Assembly: GCF_010092505.1 (NCBI RefSeq)
Contig: NZ_CP048021.1
Location: forward strand, 3,162,001 to 3,226,000
Length of the DNA: 64,000 nt
From: Virgibacillus sp. MSP4-1
Lineage (GTDB): Bacteria; Bacillota; Bacilli; Bacillales; Alkalibacillaceae
Direction: 5' to 3'
In this document: positions 33,848-42,932 of the stretch, in pieces
Numbering within the stretch: the first letter of the stretch is position 1
Layout of the letters: every line of letters starts with the position of its first letter
Notes under the pieces: model-generated
What the model was told of the DNA's origin: nothing
The model's database searches: none
The model's input: only the letters and a program-made list of their open reading frames with translations
Translations under genes and position numbers: made by a program

Positions 33848-34303
33848 CTATTCATTCCTCCATGCGAGAATCGTTTCCATTTGTGCCTCAAGACGTTCTT
33901 TATCCTGGTCATAGACTTTAACCAATACATTATATAAATCATCCATATCTTTTTCGGTCTTATTTATTTCAACTGTTATCCAAAAATGGCTGGATGGCTT
34001 CTCCAAATGAAAGGTGTTTTGTTCATTATTTGTAGTGATGTTTGCGAAATTCTGATTGTTCAACTGGGTTATCCCTTGCTCAATTGTATAATCTTTGCTT
34101 AATTGATAGAGCTGTTCCATTTGTGTCTGCGCCATGTAGGTTGCATCGAGTATTTCCTCGGACGTTTGGTTGGTTCTGGCTGACTGGGAGAAAAAAGATA
34201 ACAGGGAAACCAGTATAATTGATAAAATGACAAAGGACACGAGCACTTCGACAAGGGTAACGCCCTGTTCATTTATCATCTTGTTCTTAAAGTGTGTATT
34301 CAT
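33848..34303 (-). CDS. Minor type IV prepilin (PilV-like), triad 2
   Basis: A 151-residue prepilin with INEQG^VTLVEVLVSFVILSII (Glu at +5) and a soluble domain of about 115 residues containing TYMAQTQMEQLYQLS, the PilV-like region where the stem helix is followed by an A-x-xQ-M pattern. It opens the second minor-pilin triad, 120 bases after the first one ends and after an intervening terminator. Only AAAGGA, 11 bases upstream, serves as ribosome site. Confidence 0.8.
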   Translation of the reverse strand: MNTHFKNKMINEQGVTLVEVLVSFVILSIILVSLLSFFSQSARTNQTSEEILDATYMAQTQMEQLYQLSKDYTIEQGITQLNNQNFANITTNNEQNTFHLEKPSSHFWITVEINKTEKDMDDLYNVLVKVYDQDKERLEAQMETILAWRNE

Positions 34304-34350
34304 ATTCGGTCACAGTCCTTTGTGATATTCATAACAACCGTAAATTCTAA

Positions 34351-34386
34351 CAAAAAAAGAGAGTTATCCCTAGGAATAACTCTCTA
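34351..34386 (-). terminator. Terminator between the two minor-pilin triads
   Basis: On the minus strand AGAGAGTTATTCC and GGGATAACTCTCT pair almost perfectly and run into TTTTTTTG. It would limit expression of triad 2 relative to triad 1, or mark a separate transcription unit. Confidence 0.85.
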
Positions 34387-34422
34387 TATCATAAAACAAT
34401 TTTCGACAAAATCAAACAAAGT

Positions 34423-36183
34423 TTATTCGAATCTTTCGTCAATTTTCTTCAGGCTAATGTTGTTGACCATTGGGATGCCTTTTGGCGGACTCAGCATCAT
34501 TTGTTCGTTGTAGTCGATTTGGAGACGGGATTTTGTGTAGTCGATGTTGTCCTGGTTCTTTTCGACGTAAACCACATCTTTGAAAAGGTCTAAAAAGTCA
34601 ATTGTATCTAAAAAACCTTCGTCAAATAAGCCATCATAGGCATAACGATCATAATCATTCAGGTTAAAAGTCCCTCCGCCTTCCTCTTTTTTAACGCCTT
34701 TAACCTTTCCTTTAACAGCATTTAACGTAATATTTTTCCCGTATAAACCACCATTGATTTTCATGTTGGACCACACACCGTAAATTTCCAAGTCAGAATT
34801 GGTATAAAAGAATGCATTCATTTCTCTGGGGTTGTCCTGAAATGAGTTATTGTTTTGAACTTTAAGTTCTCCTTCAGTCATTAAGACGAGCGTTCCACCA
34901 CTGCTGGTGTTTAAATCCTCAACGGTTGCTTTATCATTTGTCATTACCGTTGATCCATTTCCTTCCATGGTAATATTCTCGGAAATGGTGACTTCCCCAT
35001 TTGAGTAAACTGCACCATCGAGATTCAGATTCTTCATTTCAAATGCACCGTTTATAAATAAGGTGGAGTTAACGGTTAAATCGCCACTTAATTCTGTGCG
35101 ACTGATAAGTCCCTCATCATCAGAATCATCAGCATCTCCGCATACCTGACCGATAAAAGGAAGAACAACACATGGATCTGCATAGTTGTTTACATAAATA
35201 TCACCATGGACAGTCAATTCAGAGCCACTTTTCATGATTAAATCGTTATTTATGAATAAATCTCCTTTTATCGTTACTGAACTCCCTGAGGTAATTTCCA
35301 GGGTATCATAAAGCGTGTCTCCCTCTTTTACAATATGCTGATCAGTAATGGCACCACCAATTTCCAGAACCTTTGTGTCATAATCCCCGTCTAAGAACTC
35401 ATTGTTAAAACGGGATTTAGCTTCCGTTATCAGTTGTTCAACATCGAACGGTTCATCATCCAGATCCCTTTCTACTAGCTGCGGTACCTCCTTATAAAAA
35501 TAAGGGGCAATTCCTTCCTGTGTAATCGAATCAAGGGTATGCTGAGCATTTTCTTTCGTGTACTTAAAAGCATCAGGCATGGTCAGGGTTCCTTCTATAG
35601 TTGGGTAGCTTGTTTCTGCAGAGTAATCGTCACTGGATTTTATGAATTTCCCTTTGTTAGAAGAGTGAAATTCCTCGCCTACATATAAATCCCCCTTGAT
35701 ATAAGATGCACCATTAAGGGTTAGATTACCTGGTGTAACGGATGCATACTTAAATACCTCTGCCAAAGTTGAAATTGTATATTCCGTTGTGTATTTTGTA
35801 TCTCCTTCAGATGCAGTAATGGTTACATTCATAACCGCATTGCCTGAACCACTCAGATCATTGCTTATTATATGATCGGTTACTTTCACTGGATATTTAG
35901 TTTTCAGTTCATTTAACGTGTCTTTAATTTCATGTACAACGCTTGACCTGGGAACAGATGAGTCATTTAACTCTTGTACTTCTTTTTCTAACCATGCTGT
36001 TGATTCGTTGATCATATTTTCAGTGGCAACTTTTTCTTCTATGTTGTTTTCCGCAACGGCAACAAATTTATTTGATTGTAGGACTTTAGCCATTAAAAGA
36101 GTGGATAGTAAGGTTAAAAATAAAAAAATCATCAGGACAGACACCAGAACATATCCGCTTTCTCGATTCCCCTTATTCAACAT
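34423..36183 (-). CDS. PilX-like large minor pilin protein 1
   Basis: A 586-residue protein beginning with RESGYVLVSVLMIFLFLTLL, a PilX-type stem. The body is built from repeated short beta-strand units of the kind seen in bactofilins and other polymer-forming folds: VTIKGDLFINNDL, LTVHGDIYVNNY, LTVNSTLFINGAF, NLDGAVYSNGEVTISENITM and so on (about residues 155-475). A pair CVVLPFIGQVCG (about 350) may form a disulfide. It closes triad 1. I start at ATG 36183, with GGAGGGGGAAGTTG upstream; it overlaps the preceding gene (ATGA). Confidence 0.72.
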   Translation of the reverse strand: MLNKGNRESGYVLVSVLMIFLFLTLLSTLLMAKVLQSNKFVAVAENNIEEKVATENMINESTAWLEKEVQELNDSSVPRSSVVHEIKDTLNELKTKYPVKVTDHIISNDLSGSGNAVMNVTITASEGDTKYTTEYTISTLAEVFKYASVTPGNLTLNGASYIKGDLYVGEEFHSSNKGKFIKSSDDYSAETSYPTIEGTLTMPDAFKYTKENAQHTLDSITQEGIAPYFYKEVPQLVERDLDDEPFDVEQLITEAKSRFNNEFLDGDYDTKVLEIGGAITDQHIVKEGDTLYDTLEITSGSSVTIKGDLFINNDLIMKSGSELTVHGDIYVNNYADPCVVLPFIGQVCGDADDSDDEGLISRTELSGDLTVNSTLFINGAFEMKNLNLDGAVYSNGEVTISENITMEGNGSTVMTNDKATVEDLNTSSGGTLVLMTEGELKVQNNNSFQDNPREMNAFFYTNSDLEIYGVWSNMKINGGLYGKNITLNAVKGKVKGVKKEEGGGTFNLNDYDRYAYDGLFDEGFLDTIDFLDLFKDVVYVEKNQDNIDYTKSRLQIDYNEQMMLSPPKGIPMVNNISLKKIDERFE

Positions 36184-36680
36184 CAACTTCCCCCTCCTGT
36201 AGAGTAAATGAGGTTAACGTCCTTTGTAACGTCCGTTTTCTCTTGATGCTGAACGGTAAAACGAAGATGAGAATTTTGATTTTGATTCATAAGCTCTGGC
36301 TCAGTGATCTGGTAGGAGTCAGAATTGATACGTTTACCATCGATATAAATAGTTTTGTTTTGATATTTAAATTCTGCCTCAGCGTTTGTCTGCTTTACCT
36401 TACCTGTTTCATCAATCGTCGACTTTTGTTTTACGACTTTAAATTGCAGTGGCTTATCGCTTGAAATCATCACACGATCCGTATTTATAAAGAACTGATT
36501 TAACTGTTCGGTAATCAGGATGACTTCGTTACGGATATCAGTAGCTGTACTGGCTCTTTCATCGGCTTTAAGCATAGAGGAGGTAAAACTGTAAACCCCT
36601 ATAAGAACAATACTGGAAAGAGCTAACACAGCCAGGACTTCCACTAGCGTAACTCCTCGTTCATTCCTCATAAATTGCAT
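36183..36680 (-). CDS. Minor type IV prepilin (PilW/PilJ-like), triad 1
   Basis: A 165-residue prepilin: RNERG^VTLVEVLAVLALSSIVL, Glu at +5, then TATDIRNEVILITEQLNQFF, the helix typical of PilW/PilJ-like minor pilins. The remaining domain is beta-rich. It overlaps both neighbours (12 bases with the PilV-like gene, ATGA with PilX 1). Counterpart of the 143-residue pilin in triad 2. Confidence 0.8.
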   Translation of the reverse strand: MQFMRNERGVTLVEVLAVLALSSIVLIGVYSFTSSMLKADERASTATDIRNEVILITEQLNQFFINTDRVMISSDKPLQFKVVKQKSTIDETGKVKQTNAEAEFKYQNKTIYIDGKRINSDSYQITEPELMNQNQNSHLRFTVQHQEKTDVTKDVNLIYSTGGGS

Positions 36681-37123
36681 GCACCACCTTCACCGGGAGA
36701 GACGGGTTCTTCGCTTTTAACATATCTCTTCATTTCATAGCGGTTGTTAATATCACTGTTTGGATTTTTTATTTCAACAGATAAAATAACGACGCGATTT
36801 TTTAAGGGATGTTCAGAGATGGTCAGGGATGCTGTTAAATCATTCAGCGCTGGTTGTTCTTCCGATGGGATATCCAGGATGGCTTTGATATCGACAAGGT
36901 GGTCCTCTCCAATACAGTCATGAAGTTCCGTAAAGCTTAATTGTTTATACTCGTTGAGAATGTTATTTGCTATGTAGGCGTTCGACAGTTTCTGCTCGGA
37001 AGCGTTGGAGTATTTAGTCCCGTTAATGAAAAAACTTCCTACAGATAGCAGGATGATGGAAAGGATGACAATGCCGGCTAAAACTTCTACTAATGTTAAG
37101 CCCTTTTCTTCTTTCAGTGGCAT
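36668..37123 (-). CDS. Minor type IV prepilin (PilV-like), triad 1
   Basis: A 151-residue prepilin with KEEKG^LTLVEVLAGIVILSII and Glu at +5. The stem continues to NAYIANNILNEYKQLSF, then a soluble domain with two cysteines (HDCIGE and GGACNL) that may form a disulfide. First gene of the leftward minor-pilin cluster, divergent from pilB across a 530-base spacer. Same length as the PilV-like pilin of triad 2. Confidence 0.8.
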   Translation of the reverse strand: MPLKEEKGLTLVEVLAGIVILSIILLSVGSFFINGTKYSNASEQKLSNAYIANNILNEYKQLSFTELHDCIGEDHLVDIKAILDIPSEEQPALNDLTASLTISEHPLKNRVVILSVEIKNPNSDINNRYEMKRYVKSEEPVSPGEGGACNL

Positions 37124-37655
37124 AGGTATTCAGCTCCATTCGTATGTGCATTTATTCAACACAGGTTTGCTCTATTCAAGTCTGTGTTTTCTTAGATGAA
37201 CATGATGGAACAAAAAATATTGTGTTAAAACAAGATTAGGAGTAGATCGGGAGTCATTTGTTTCGGAAATGGATAACAGAAATAGACTATTATAGGATAA
37301 ATATTACAATTGGTGATATAATGTTACCACACATTCTAAAATTTTTGAATATTCTGCAATAAAAAATAAAAAATACTGGGGAAAGGTTGTGTTTTATGCT
37401 GAACAATAGTACTATAATAGTTAAAAAATATAAATTATGTAAAAACTTCCTGAAAAACTACTAATCCAACCTCGTTCTGCAAGAGTAAATCACTAGTTTA
37501 TATCTACCACAAACTAGAAAAATAAAACATTCTTCAAAGAATTTCCCTAATTTGCACAAGAATTTTGCTGTATAATGTATGATGAAGCAGGTAATTATCA
37601 TTAATTAAGTATTTGAACATGTATAGGACTTTAGATGGTGTTTGGAGGTATGCAT
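37124..37655. promoter_or_regulatory. Divergent control region of the two pilus operons
   Basis: A 530-base, very AT-rich spacer between the leftward minor pilins and rightward pilB. TATAAT occurs at 37571-37576 with TTGCAC at 37552, but the spacing of 13 is short for sigma A. A second ACTATAATAG lies near 37410. I looked for a c-di-GMP riboswitch and saw none. The promoters cannot be fixed by eye. Confidence 0.4.
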
Positions 37656-39320
37656 GTGGCCATTAAACGAAATATGCGTTTAGGTGATCTGTTAGTTGAG
37701 AGTGAAATTATTACACAGAAACAGCTTGATCAGGCGCTGGAAGAAAAAACACCGAACCAGAAGCTGGGAGATATTCTGGTACAAAAGGGATATGTAACGG
37801 AGCTTCAGCTGATTGAAGTTCTGGAGTTTCAATTAGGGATACCAAGAGTAACTCTTTACAATTATCCTTTTGATACCTCTTTGTTCAGAATGGTTTCCAA
37901 GGAGTTTGCCAAACGTAATCTGGTTATGCCTTTGAAAAAAGAAGGAAATAAGCTGTATGTTGCCATGGCGGATCCCATGGACTACTTTGTCATTAATGAT
38001 TTACGCCTTTCTACAGGATTCAGTATTGAGCCACTAATAGCGACAAAGGATGAGATTATCCGTAACATCAGTAAGTATTATGATGTGGACGATCTAACCG
38101 GAATTCCGGCTCAGTTGGATACCAGGGAGATGGAACCTGAGGACCAGGAGGATATAGAGGATGAGGATTCACCTATCGTCCATTTTGTGAATCAGATCCT
38201 GCAACAGGCAGCGGTGCAGCGAGCCAGTGATATACATATTGACTGTATGGAAACCAAAGTGCTGGTACGTTTTCGAGTGGATGGTGCACTTCGAACTGAA
38301 AGAAGTCTTCCTAAGCATGTTCAAGGCTCCTTAATTACAAGAATTAAAATTATGGCAAACCTGGATATTACGGAGCATCGCGTTCCTCAGGATGGAAGGA
38401 TTAAGCTCAGTCTTGATTACCGTGAAATGGATTTGCGTATTAGTACCCTTCCAACGGTGTATGGAGAGAAAGTTGTGATTCGTCTGCTGGATTTAAGCAT
38501 GGCTCAGAATGATATCAGCCAAATCGGGTTTGAAGAAGAAAATCTGGATAAGTTTAAAAAGCTGATTCAGCAGCCTCATGGTATTGTCCTGTTAACAGGT
38601 CCGACCGGTTCGGGGAAATCATCGACTATGTATTCGGCACTCAGTCAATTAAATGATGAAGAAGTCAACATCATTACGATTGAAGACCCTGTAGAGTATC
38701 AGGTGGAAGGGATTAACCAGATTCAGGTCAATCCGAATGTAGGTCTGACCTTTGCGAGAGGGTTACGAGCCATTTTACGACAGGACCCGAATATTATCAT
38801 GATTGGGGAAATTCGGGACAGGGAAACGGCAGATATGGCTGTGCGTGCCTCGATTACCGGTCACCTGGTATTCAGTACACTGCATACCAATGATTCCCTT
38901 GGTACAATCAATCGCCTGAAGGACATGGGTGTTGAAGTATTTTTACTTGCCTCCTCCTTAAATGGTGTCGTCTCTCAGAGGCTTGTCCGAAAGATCTGTC
39001 GGGACTGTTCCATGGAAAGAGAGGCAACCGTCCGGGAACAGCAGATTTTTTCAAAGTATGGTTATTCCATGGACAAGGTGTATTATGGCAAGGGCTGTTC
39101 AACCTGTAATATGACAGGCTATAAAGGGCGTACAGCCATTCATGAGGTGCTTGAAATTGATGATGAGATCAAGCAGGCGCTTCTAAATGATGAATCAACC
39201 ATGAAAATCAGAGAAATAGCCGTCAAAAATGGCTTGAAGTTTTTAGTGGAAGATGGTTTGGAAAAAGTGAAAAATGGAGTTACTACTACAGAAGAAATTC
39301 TCCGGGTAGCTCTGGATTAG
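37656..39320 (+). CDS. pilB: Type IV pilus extension ATPase PilB with MshEN domain
   Basis: A 554-residue GspE/PilB ATPase. Residues 8-31 and 36-59 are the two linked motifs RLGDLLVES...LDQALEE and KLGDILVQKG...LIEVLEFQ of a MshEN domain, which binds c-di-GMP in several pilus ATPases. Then come Walker A GPTGSGKSS (about 315), the Asp box, Walker B IIMIGEIRDRETADMA, and the zinc-binding CxxC pairs CRDC and CSTC around 450-485. It powers pilin addition. GTG 37656 is chosen because GGAGG lies seven bases upstream; the frame extends back to 37635. First gene of the pil operon. Confidence 0.9.
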   Translation: MAIKRNMRLGDLLVESEIITQKQLDQALEEKTPNQKLGDILVQKGYVTELQLIEVLEFQLGIPRVTLYNYPFDTSLFRMVSKEFAKRNLVMPLKKEGNKLYVAMADPMDYFVINDLRLSTGFSIEPLIATKDEIIRNISKYYDVDDLTGIPAQLDTREMEPEDQEDIEDEDSPIVHFVNQILQQAAVQRASDIHIDCMETKVLVRFRVDGALRTERSLPKHVQGSLITRIKIMANLDITEHRVPQDGRIKLSLDYREMDLRISTLPTVYGEKVVIRLLDLSMAQNDISQIGFEEENLDKFKKLIQQPHGIVLLTGPTGSGKSSTMYSALSQLNDEEVNIITIEDPVEYQVEGINQIQVNPNVGLTFARGLRAILRQDPNIIMIGEIRDRETADMAVRASITGHLVFSTLHTNDSLGTINRLKDMGVEVFLLASSLNGVVSQRLVRKICRDCSMEREATVREQQIFSKYGYSMDKVYYGKGCSTCNMTGYKGRTAIHEVLEIDDEIKQALLNDESTMKIREIAVKNGLKFLVEDGLEKVKNGVTTTEEILRVALD

Positions 39321-39330
39321 GAGGTCTACC

Positions 39331-40383
39331 GTGAGTTACAGCCTCGATGATTTACTGCAAAAGGCAAATCATGAATTTGCATCAGATGTGCATCTGACTG
39401 TTGGTCTTCCACCTGTATTTCGTGTACATGGGAAGTTGAAAATTACAGAAGAACCCCCCTATACAGCACAGGATTTAGCGGTCGTTACCCAATCCATGTT
39501 TACCGACTCCCTTAAGAGGCAGTTTCAACAGGATGGGGAGGTTGACTTTTCCTATGAAGTAGAGGGTGTGTTGAGGTGCAGAGTGAATGCGTACAAGCAG
39601 CGGGAAGGGATTTCCATCGCTATTCGTCTGATACCCGGCAAAATTCCCACTATCGAGGAATTACGTTTACCATCCATTGTAGAAAAGATAGTAACCAAGC
39701 CTCAGGGACTCATCCTGGTAACCGGGCCAACAGGCAGTGGGAAAACAACAACATTGGCATCTATGATTGATTTCATTAATCAACATGCACAAAAGCATAT
39801 CATTACGCTGGAAGATCCTATCGAGTATATTCATTATCATAAAAAATCGATTGTGGATCAGCGGCAAATTGGCCAGGATACACAAAACTTTGCAACAGGA
39901 TTGCGTGCTTCGCTGCGGCAGGATCCGGATGTCATTTTCGTCGGAGAAATGCGGGATTTAGAAACCATTTCAACTGCAATTACAGCGGCAGAAACCGGTC
40001 ATTTAGTCCTGGGTACATTACATACAAATAGTGCTCCGAGTACAATTGAACGGATTGTTGATGTTTTTCCGGCATCACAGCAGGCACAGATTCGCTATCA
40101 GCTTTCATCTGTGCTGAAGGCGATCATTTCTCAGCGTTTGTTCCCATTAAAATCCGGGAATGGACGAATTGCTGCCACAGAGATTATGGTCCAGAATTCA
40201 GCGGTCAGCAGTCTGATCCGCAATCAGAAGATTCATCAGTTGCCCAATATTATGCAGACATCACGAGATGCAGGTATGCACACCTTAGAGATGAACATTC
40301 AATCCTTGTTAAAAAGACAGCTTGTCGCTTATGAAAGCGTACAAGGTTATCTAGGGGAGAATCGCTATGGCTCAACAATTTAG
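39331..40383 (+). CDS. pilT: Type IV pilus retraction ATPase PilT
   Basis: A 350-residue ATPase with Walker A GPTGSGKTT near 132, His boxes and Walker B VIFVGEMRDLETISTAITAAETGHLVLGTLHT-type region (key parts GEMRDLET and GTLHTN), and the AIRLIP retraction motif (SIAIRLIPGKIP near 97) that distinguishes PilT from PilB. It lacks the N-terminal and zinc domains of PilB. Presence of PilT means that pili are retractable, fitting twitching or DNA/surface pulling. GTG start with TAGGAGGTC; it overlaps pilC by 17 bases. Confidence 0.92.
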   Translation: MSYSLDDLLQKANHEFASDVHLTVGLPPVFRVHGKLKITEEPPYTAQDLAVVTQSMFTDSLKRQFQQDGEVDFSYEVEGVLRCRVNAYKQREGISIAIRLIPGKIPTIEELRLPSIVEKIVTKPQGLILVTGPTGSGKTTTLASMIDFINQHAQKHIITLEDPIEYIHYHKKSIVDQRQIGQDTQNFATGLRASLRQDPDVIFVGEMRDLETISTAITAAETGHLVLGTLHTNSAPSTIERIVDVFPASQQAQIRYQLSSVLKAIISQRLFPLKSGNGRIAATEIMVQNSAVSSLIRNQKIHQLPNIMQTSRDAGMHTLEMNIQSLLKRQLVAYESVQGYLGENRYGSTI

Positions 40384-41578
40384 TTATGTGGCTCGTGATC
40401 GACAGGGGAACAAAAAATCAGGTGTTATACAGGCAGAGACGAAGCAATCCGTTCGCTCTATTTTGCGGGAGCGGGGGTTACGGGCTTTAGAGGTTCAGGA
40501 GAAAAAACAAACCATATGGAATACTGATATTTACATTGGCAATCCTGTTAAGCTCTCTGACTTTGTTATTTTTTTACGGCAATTCGCTACCTTAATTAAA
40601 GCAGGGGTCACCATTGTGGATTCGGTCAGAATTTTAATTGAACAGACCGAAAGCAAGGTTTTAAAGAAAACACTGGCTCAGGTTGAAAATGATTTAAGGG
40701 AAGGGAACTCTTTATCTGCGTCGTTTCAGAAGCATCCGAAAGTTTTTTCTGCTTTGTTTACCAATATGATTCGCGCGGGAGAGGTGAGTGGCTCCCTGGA
40801 AGAAACATTGGAAGAAATGGCAGACTTCTTTGAGAAACAGCATAAGACGAAGGAAAAGGTGAAATCGGCATTATCCTATCCGATCGTTGTTGGTTTGCTG
40901 GCTATTGGCGTTGTTATCTTTCTGTTAATCAGTATTGTTCCAACCTTTGTTAATATGTTTGATCAATTCGGGGGAGAGGTACCTGCAGTTACTCAGTTTG
41001 TTATTACGACAAGTGACTGGATGATCCAATACTGGTATATTCTTATTTTGCTATTATTAGCTTTTATCGTATCTATATTGTTAATCAGGCAGAATAAAGA
41101 AACGAAAATTTACCTGGATTATATACTGCTAAAGATGCCGATTTTTGGGAAGCTAATGAGAAAGTCCATTCTGGCACGTATATCGAGAACATTAAGCTCC
41201 CTGCTGAAAAACTCAGTTCCTATTCTCGAAGCCATGACCTTAACGGAAAAAGTGATCGAGAACCAGGTCATAGCAAAAGTTCTGCGGGAGTCCAGGACAA
41301 CCCTGGAGCGGGGGAGGTCGTTAACAGACCCGATGGCAGACCACTGGGCATTCCCGCCACTTGTAACTCAAATGATTACCGTCGGCGAACAAACCGGATC
41401 GTTAGACCAGATGCTTGGCCGCATCGCCGACTTTTACGAATCAGAAGTGGAAACCGCAACCGACCAGATGAAGTCATTAATTGAACCACTGATGATTATA
41501 TTGCTCGCTGGAGTGGTCGGTTTTATTGTACTGTCAATTATGGTACCGATGTTTGAAATGTTTCAAAACGTTAACTAA
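40367..41578 (+). CDS. pilC: Pilus platform protein PilC
   Basis: The 403-residue protein has two T2SSF domains, each with a cytoplasmic helical bundle and membrane helices (helices near 170-195, 220-240 and 375-400). Visible motifs: FLRQFATLIKAGVTIVDSVRIL and its repeat RISRTLSSLLKNSVPILEAMTL, SGSLEETLEEMADFFE and TGSLDQMLGRIADFYE. It links the ATPase to the growing pilus. ATG at 40367 inside the end of pilT with GGGGAGAATCGCT before it. Confidence 0.92.
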   Translation: MAQQFSYVARDRQGNKKSGVIQAETKQSVRSILRERGLRALEVQEKKQTIWNTDIYIGNPVKLSDFVIFLRQFATLIKAGVTIVDSVRILIEQTESKVLKKTLAQVENDLREGNSLSASFQKHPKVFSALFTNMIRAGEVSGSLEETLEEMADFFEKQHKTKEKVKSALSYPIVVGLLAIGVVIFLLISIVPTFVNMFDQFGGEVPAVTQFVITTSDWMIQYWYILILLLLAFIVSILLIRQNKETKIYLDYILLKMPIFGKLMRKSILARISRTLSSLLKNSVPILEAMTLTEKVIENQVIAKVLRESRTTLERGRSLTDPMADHWAFPPLVTQMITVGEQTGSLDQMLGRIADFYESEVETATDQMKSLIEPLMIILLAGVVGFIVLSIMVPMFEMFQNVN

Positions 41579-41586
41579 TCCGGTTA

Positions 41587-41612
41587 CGATTGTGAGTCCA
41601 TACACTCACAGA
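41587..41612 (+). other. Stem-loop before pilA
   Basis: TGTGAGT and ACTCACA pair around CCATAC in the 62-base pilC-pilA gap. No T run follows, so it is more likely an RNA-processing or stability element than a terminator. Confidence 0.45.
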
Positions 41613-41640
41613 TTAAATAAAATAAGGGGGAAATATAAGT

Positions 41641-42078
41641 ATGTTAAAAAAGACATTGAAGAAGGAAAAAGGTTTTACACTTATTGAGCTTTTAGCAGTT
41701 ATTGTCATTATTGCGATTATTGCAGCGATTGCGATACCGGCGATTGGGAATATCATTCAGAACTCAAGGGAAGATGGTGTGAAGTCTGATGCTCTGCAAA
41801 TTTTAGAGGCGGCTCAGTTATACAAGATGGAAGTTAATCCTGCCTCAGCAGATGGAACTGATACAACGGTTAAGGCTTCAGAGTTAGAAACACAAGGCTA
41901 CCTTGAACTAAGTAATGATGATTTTAATGATGCAGAAGTTAATTTATCAGCTGAACCTATTACAATAACAGTTGATGTTCAGGCTGGAAATACTACACTA
42001 AGTTTTGACGGTTCTACAAAACAGGATATTAATGAGGATGAAAGTGGAGACGATGCTACTACCATTCCGAATTCTTAA
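41641..42078 (+). CDS. pilA: Major type IV pilin PilA
   Basis: A 145-residue prepilin: short basic leader MLKKTLKKEKG, cut after Gly11, then FTLIELLAVIVIIAIIAAIA with Glu at +5, a perfect type IVa stem. The mature part is 134 residues, acidic (many Asp/Glu, NEDESGDD tail), with no cysteines; the soluble domain is small, as in Gram-positive pilins. Acidity agrees with a salt-adapted host. It lies in the middle of the pil operon, flanked by two stem-loops, and has its own strong ribosome site AAGGGGGAAA. Confidence 0.92.
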   Translation: MLKKTLKKEKGFTLIELLAVIVIIAIIAAIAIPAIGNIIQNSREDGVKSDALQILEAAQLYKMEVNPASADGTDTTVKASELETQGYLELSNDDFNDAEVNLSAEPITITVDVQAGNTTLSFDGSTKQDINEDESGDDATTIPNS

Positions 42079-42095
42079 TGGATGAAGTATTTTAT

Positions 42096-42123
42096 AGTGT
42101 GGCTTACTTTTATAAGCCGCACT
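42096..42123 (+). other. Stem-loop after pilA
   Basis: AGTGtGGCTTA and TAAGCCgCACT pair around a short loop in the pilA-pilD gap; no T run follows. With the one before pilA it may protect the pilin messenger. Confidence 0.5.
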
Positions 42124-42155
42124 TCCCCAAAATCTAAACCAGAGGACTGAAAACA

Positions 42156-42914
42156 TTGTGGTTAATCTACCTGTACCTATTTATTCTTGGACTCATTCTA
42201 GGCTCATTCTTTAATGTAGTCGGTTTACGTGTTCCCGAAAAACAATCGATTGTAAAACCAAGATCGGCCTGTCCCCATTGCCATCGCACATTAACCTGGA
42301 AGGAGTTAATCCCTGTCCTGTCCTATGTGTGGCAGAAGGGGAAATGCTCAAGCTGTTCACAAAAAATCTCGCCTATTTATCCGGCCATCGAACTTCTTAG
42401 TGGGGGACTATTTGCTTTTTCTTTCTATATGTTTGGATTTGATCCGGAAATTATTGTAGCTTTTACGCTGATTTCACTGTTATTAATCATCACGGTCAGT
42501 GATTTGGCATACATGCTTATTCCCAACAAAGTACTTATTATTTTTATTATTCTTCTGGGATTTGAACGAACATTCATTCATTTACATGCATGGTACGATC
42601 CTTTGCTAGGTTTTCTTACAGGGTTTTTGCTCCTGCTGGGGATTGCTCTGGTAAGTAAAGGCGGAATGGGTGGAGGAGATATTAAATTATTTGCCGTTTT
42701 AGGTGTCGCTCTTGGACTTTCAAATCTGCTTGTGGCTATCTTTCTTTCTTCCTTAATAGGAGCGGTAGTCGGGCTGATTGGAATGGCGGCAGGAAAGGTG
42801 CAACGGAAAAAGCCCGTTCCTTTTGGGCCCTTCATTATGGCAGGAAGCCTGATTGCCTATTTTTATGGCAGTCGTCTAATCGATTGGTACTTCGGTTTCT
42901 TTCTACAATATTAA
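42156..42914 (+). CDS. pilD: Prepilin peptidase / N-methyltransferase PilD
   Basis: A 252-residue membrane aspartyl protease. The N-terminal methylase domain has zinc cysteines Cys39/Cys42 (CPHC) and Cys64/Cys67 (CSSC). The two catalytic Asp are in TVSDLAYMLIPN (about 112) and GGMGGGDIKLFA (about 175). It cuts and methylates the prepilins of this locus. Start TTG at 42156 with AGAGGACTG upstream; no better start is in frame. Confidence 0.92.
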   Translation: MWLIYLYLFILGLILGSFFNVVGLRVPEKQSIVKPRSACPHCHRTLTWKELIPVLSYVWQKGKCSSCSQKISPIYPAIELLSGGLFAFSFYMFGFDPEIIVAFTLISLLLIITVSDLAYMLIPNKVLIIFIILLGFERTFIHLHAWYDPLLGFLTGFLLLLGIALVSKGGMGGGDIKLFAVLGVALGLSNLLVAIFLSSLIGAVVGLIGMAAGKVQRKKPVPFGPFIMAGSLIAYFYGSRLIDWYFGFFLQY

Positions 42915-42932
42915 TAGAATTAGGTGAAGGTT

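Noticed and set aside
37124-37655. c-di-GMP riboswitch upstream of pilB
   Set aside because: None of the conserved GEMM elements could be found on either strand; only the protein-level MshEN domain supports c-di-GMP control.
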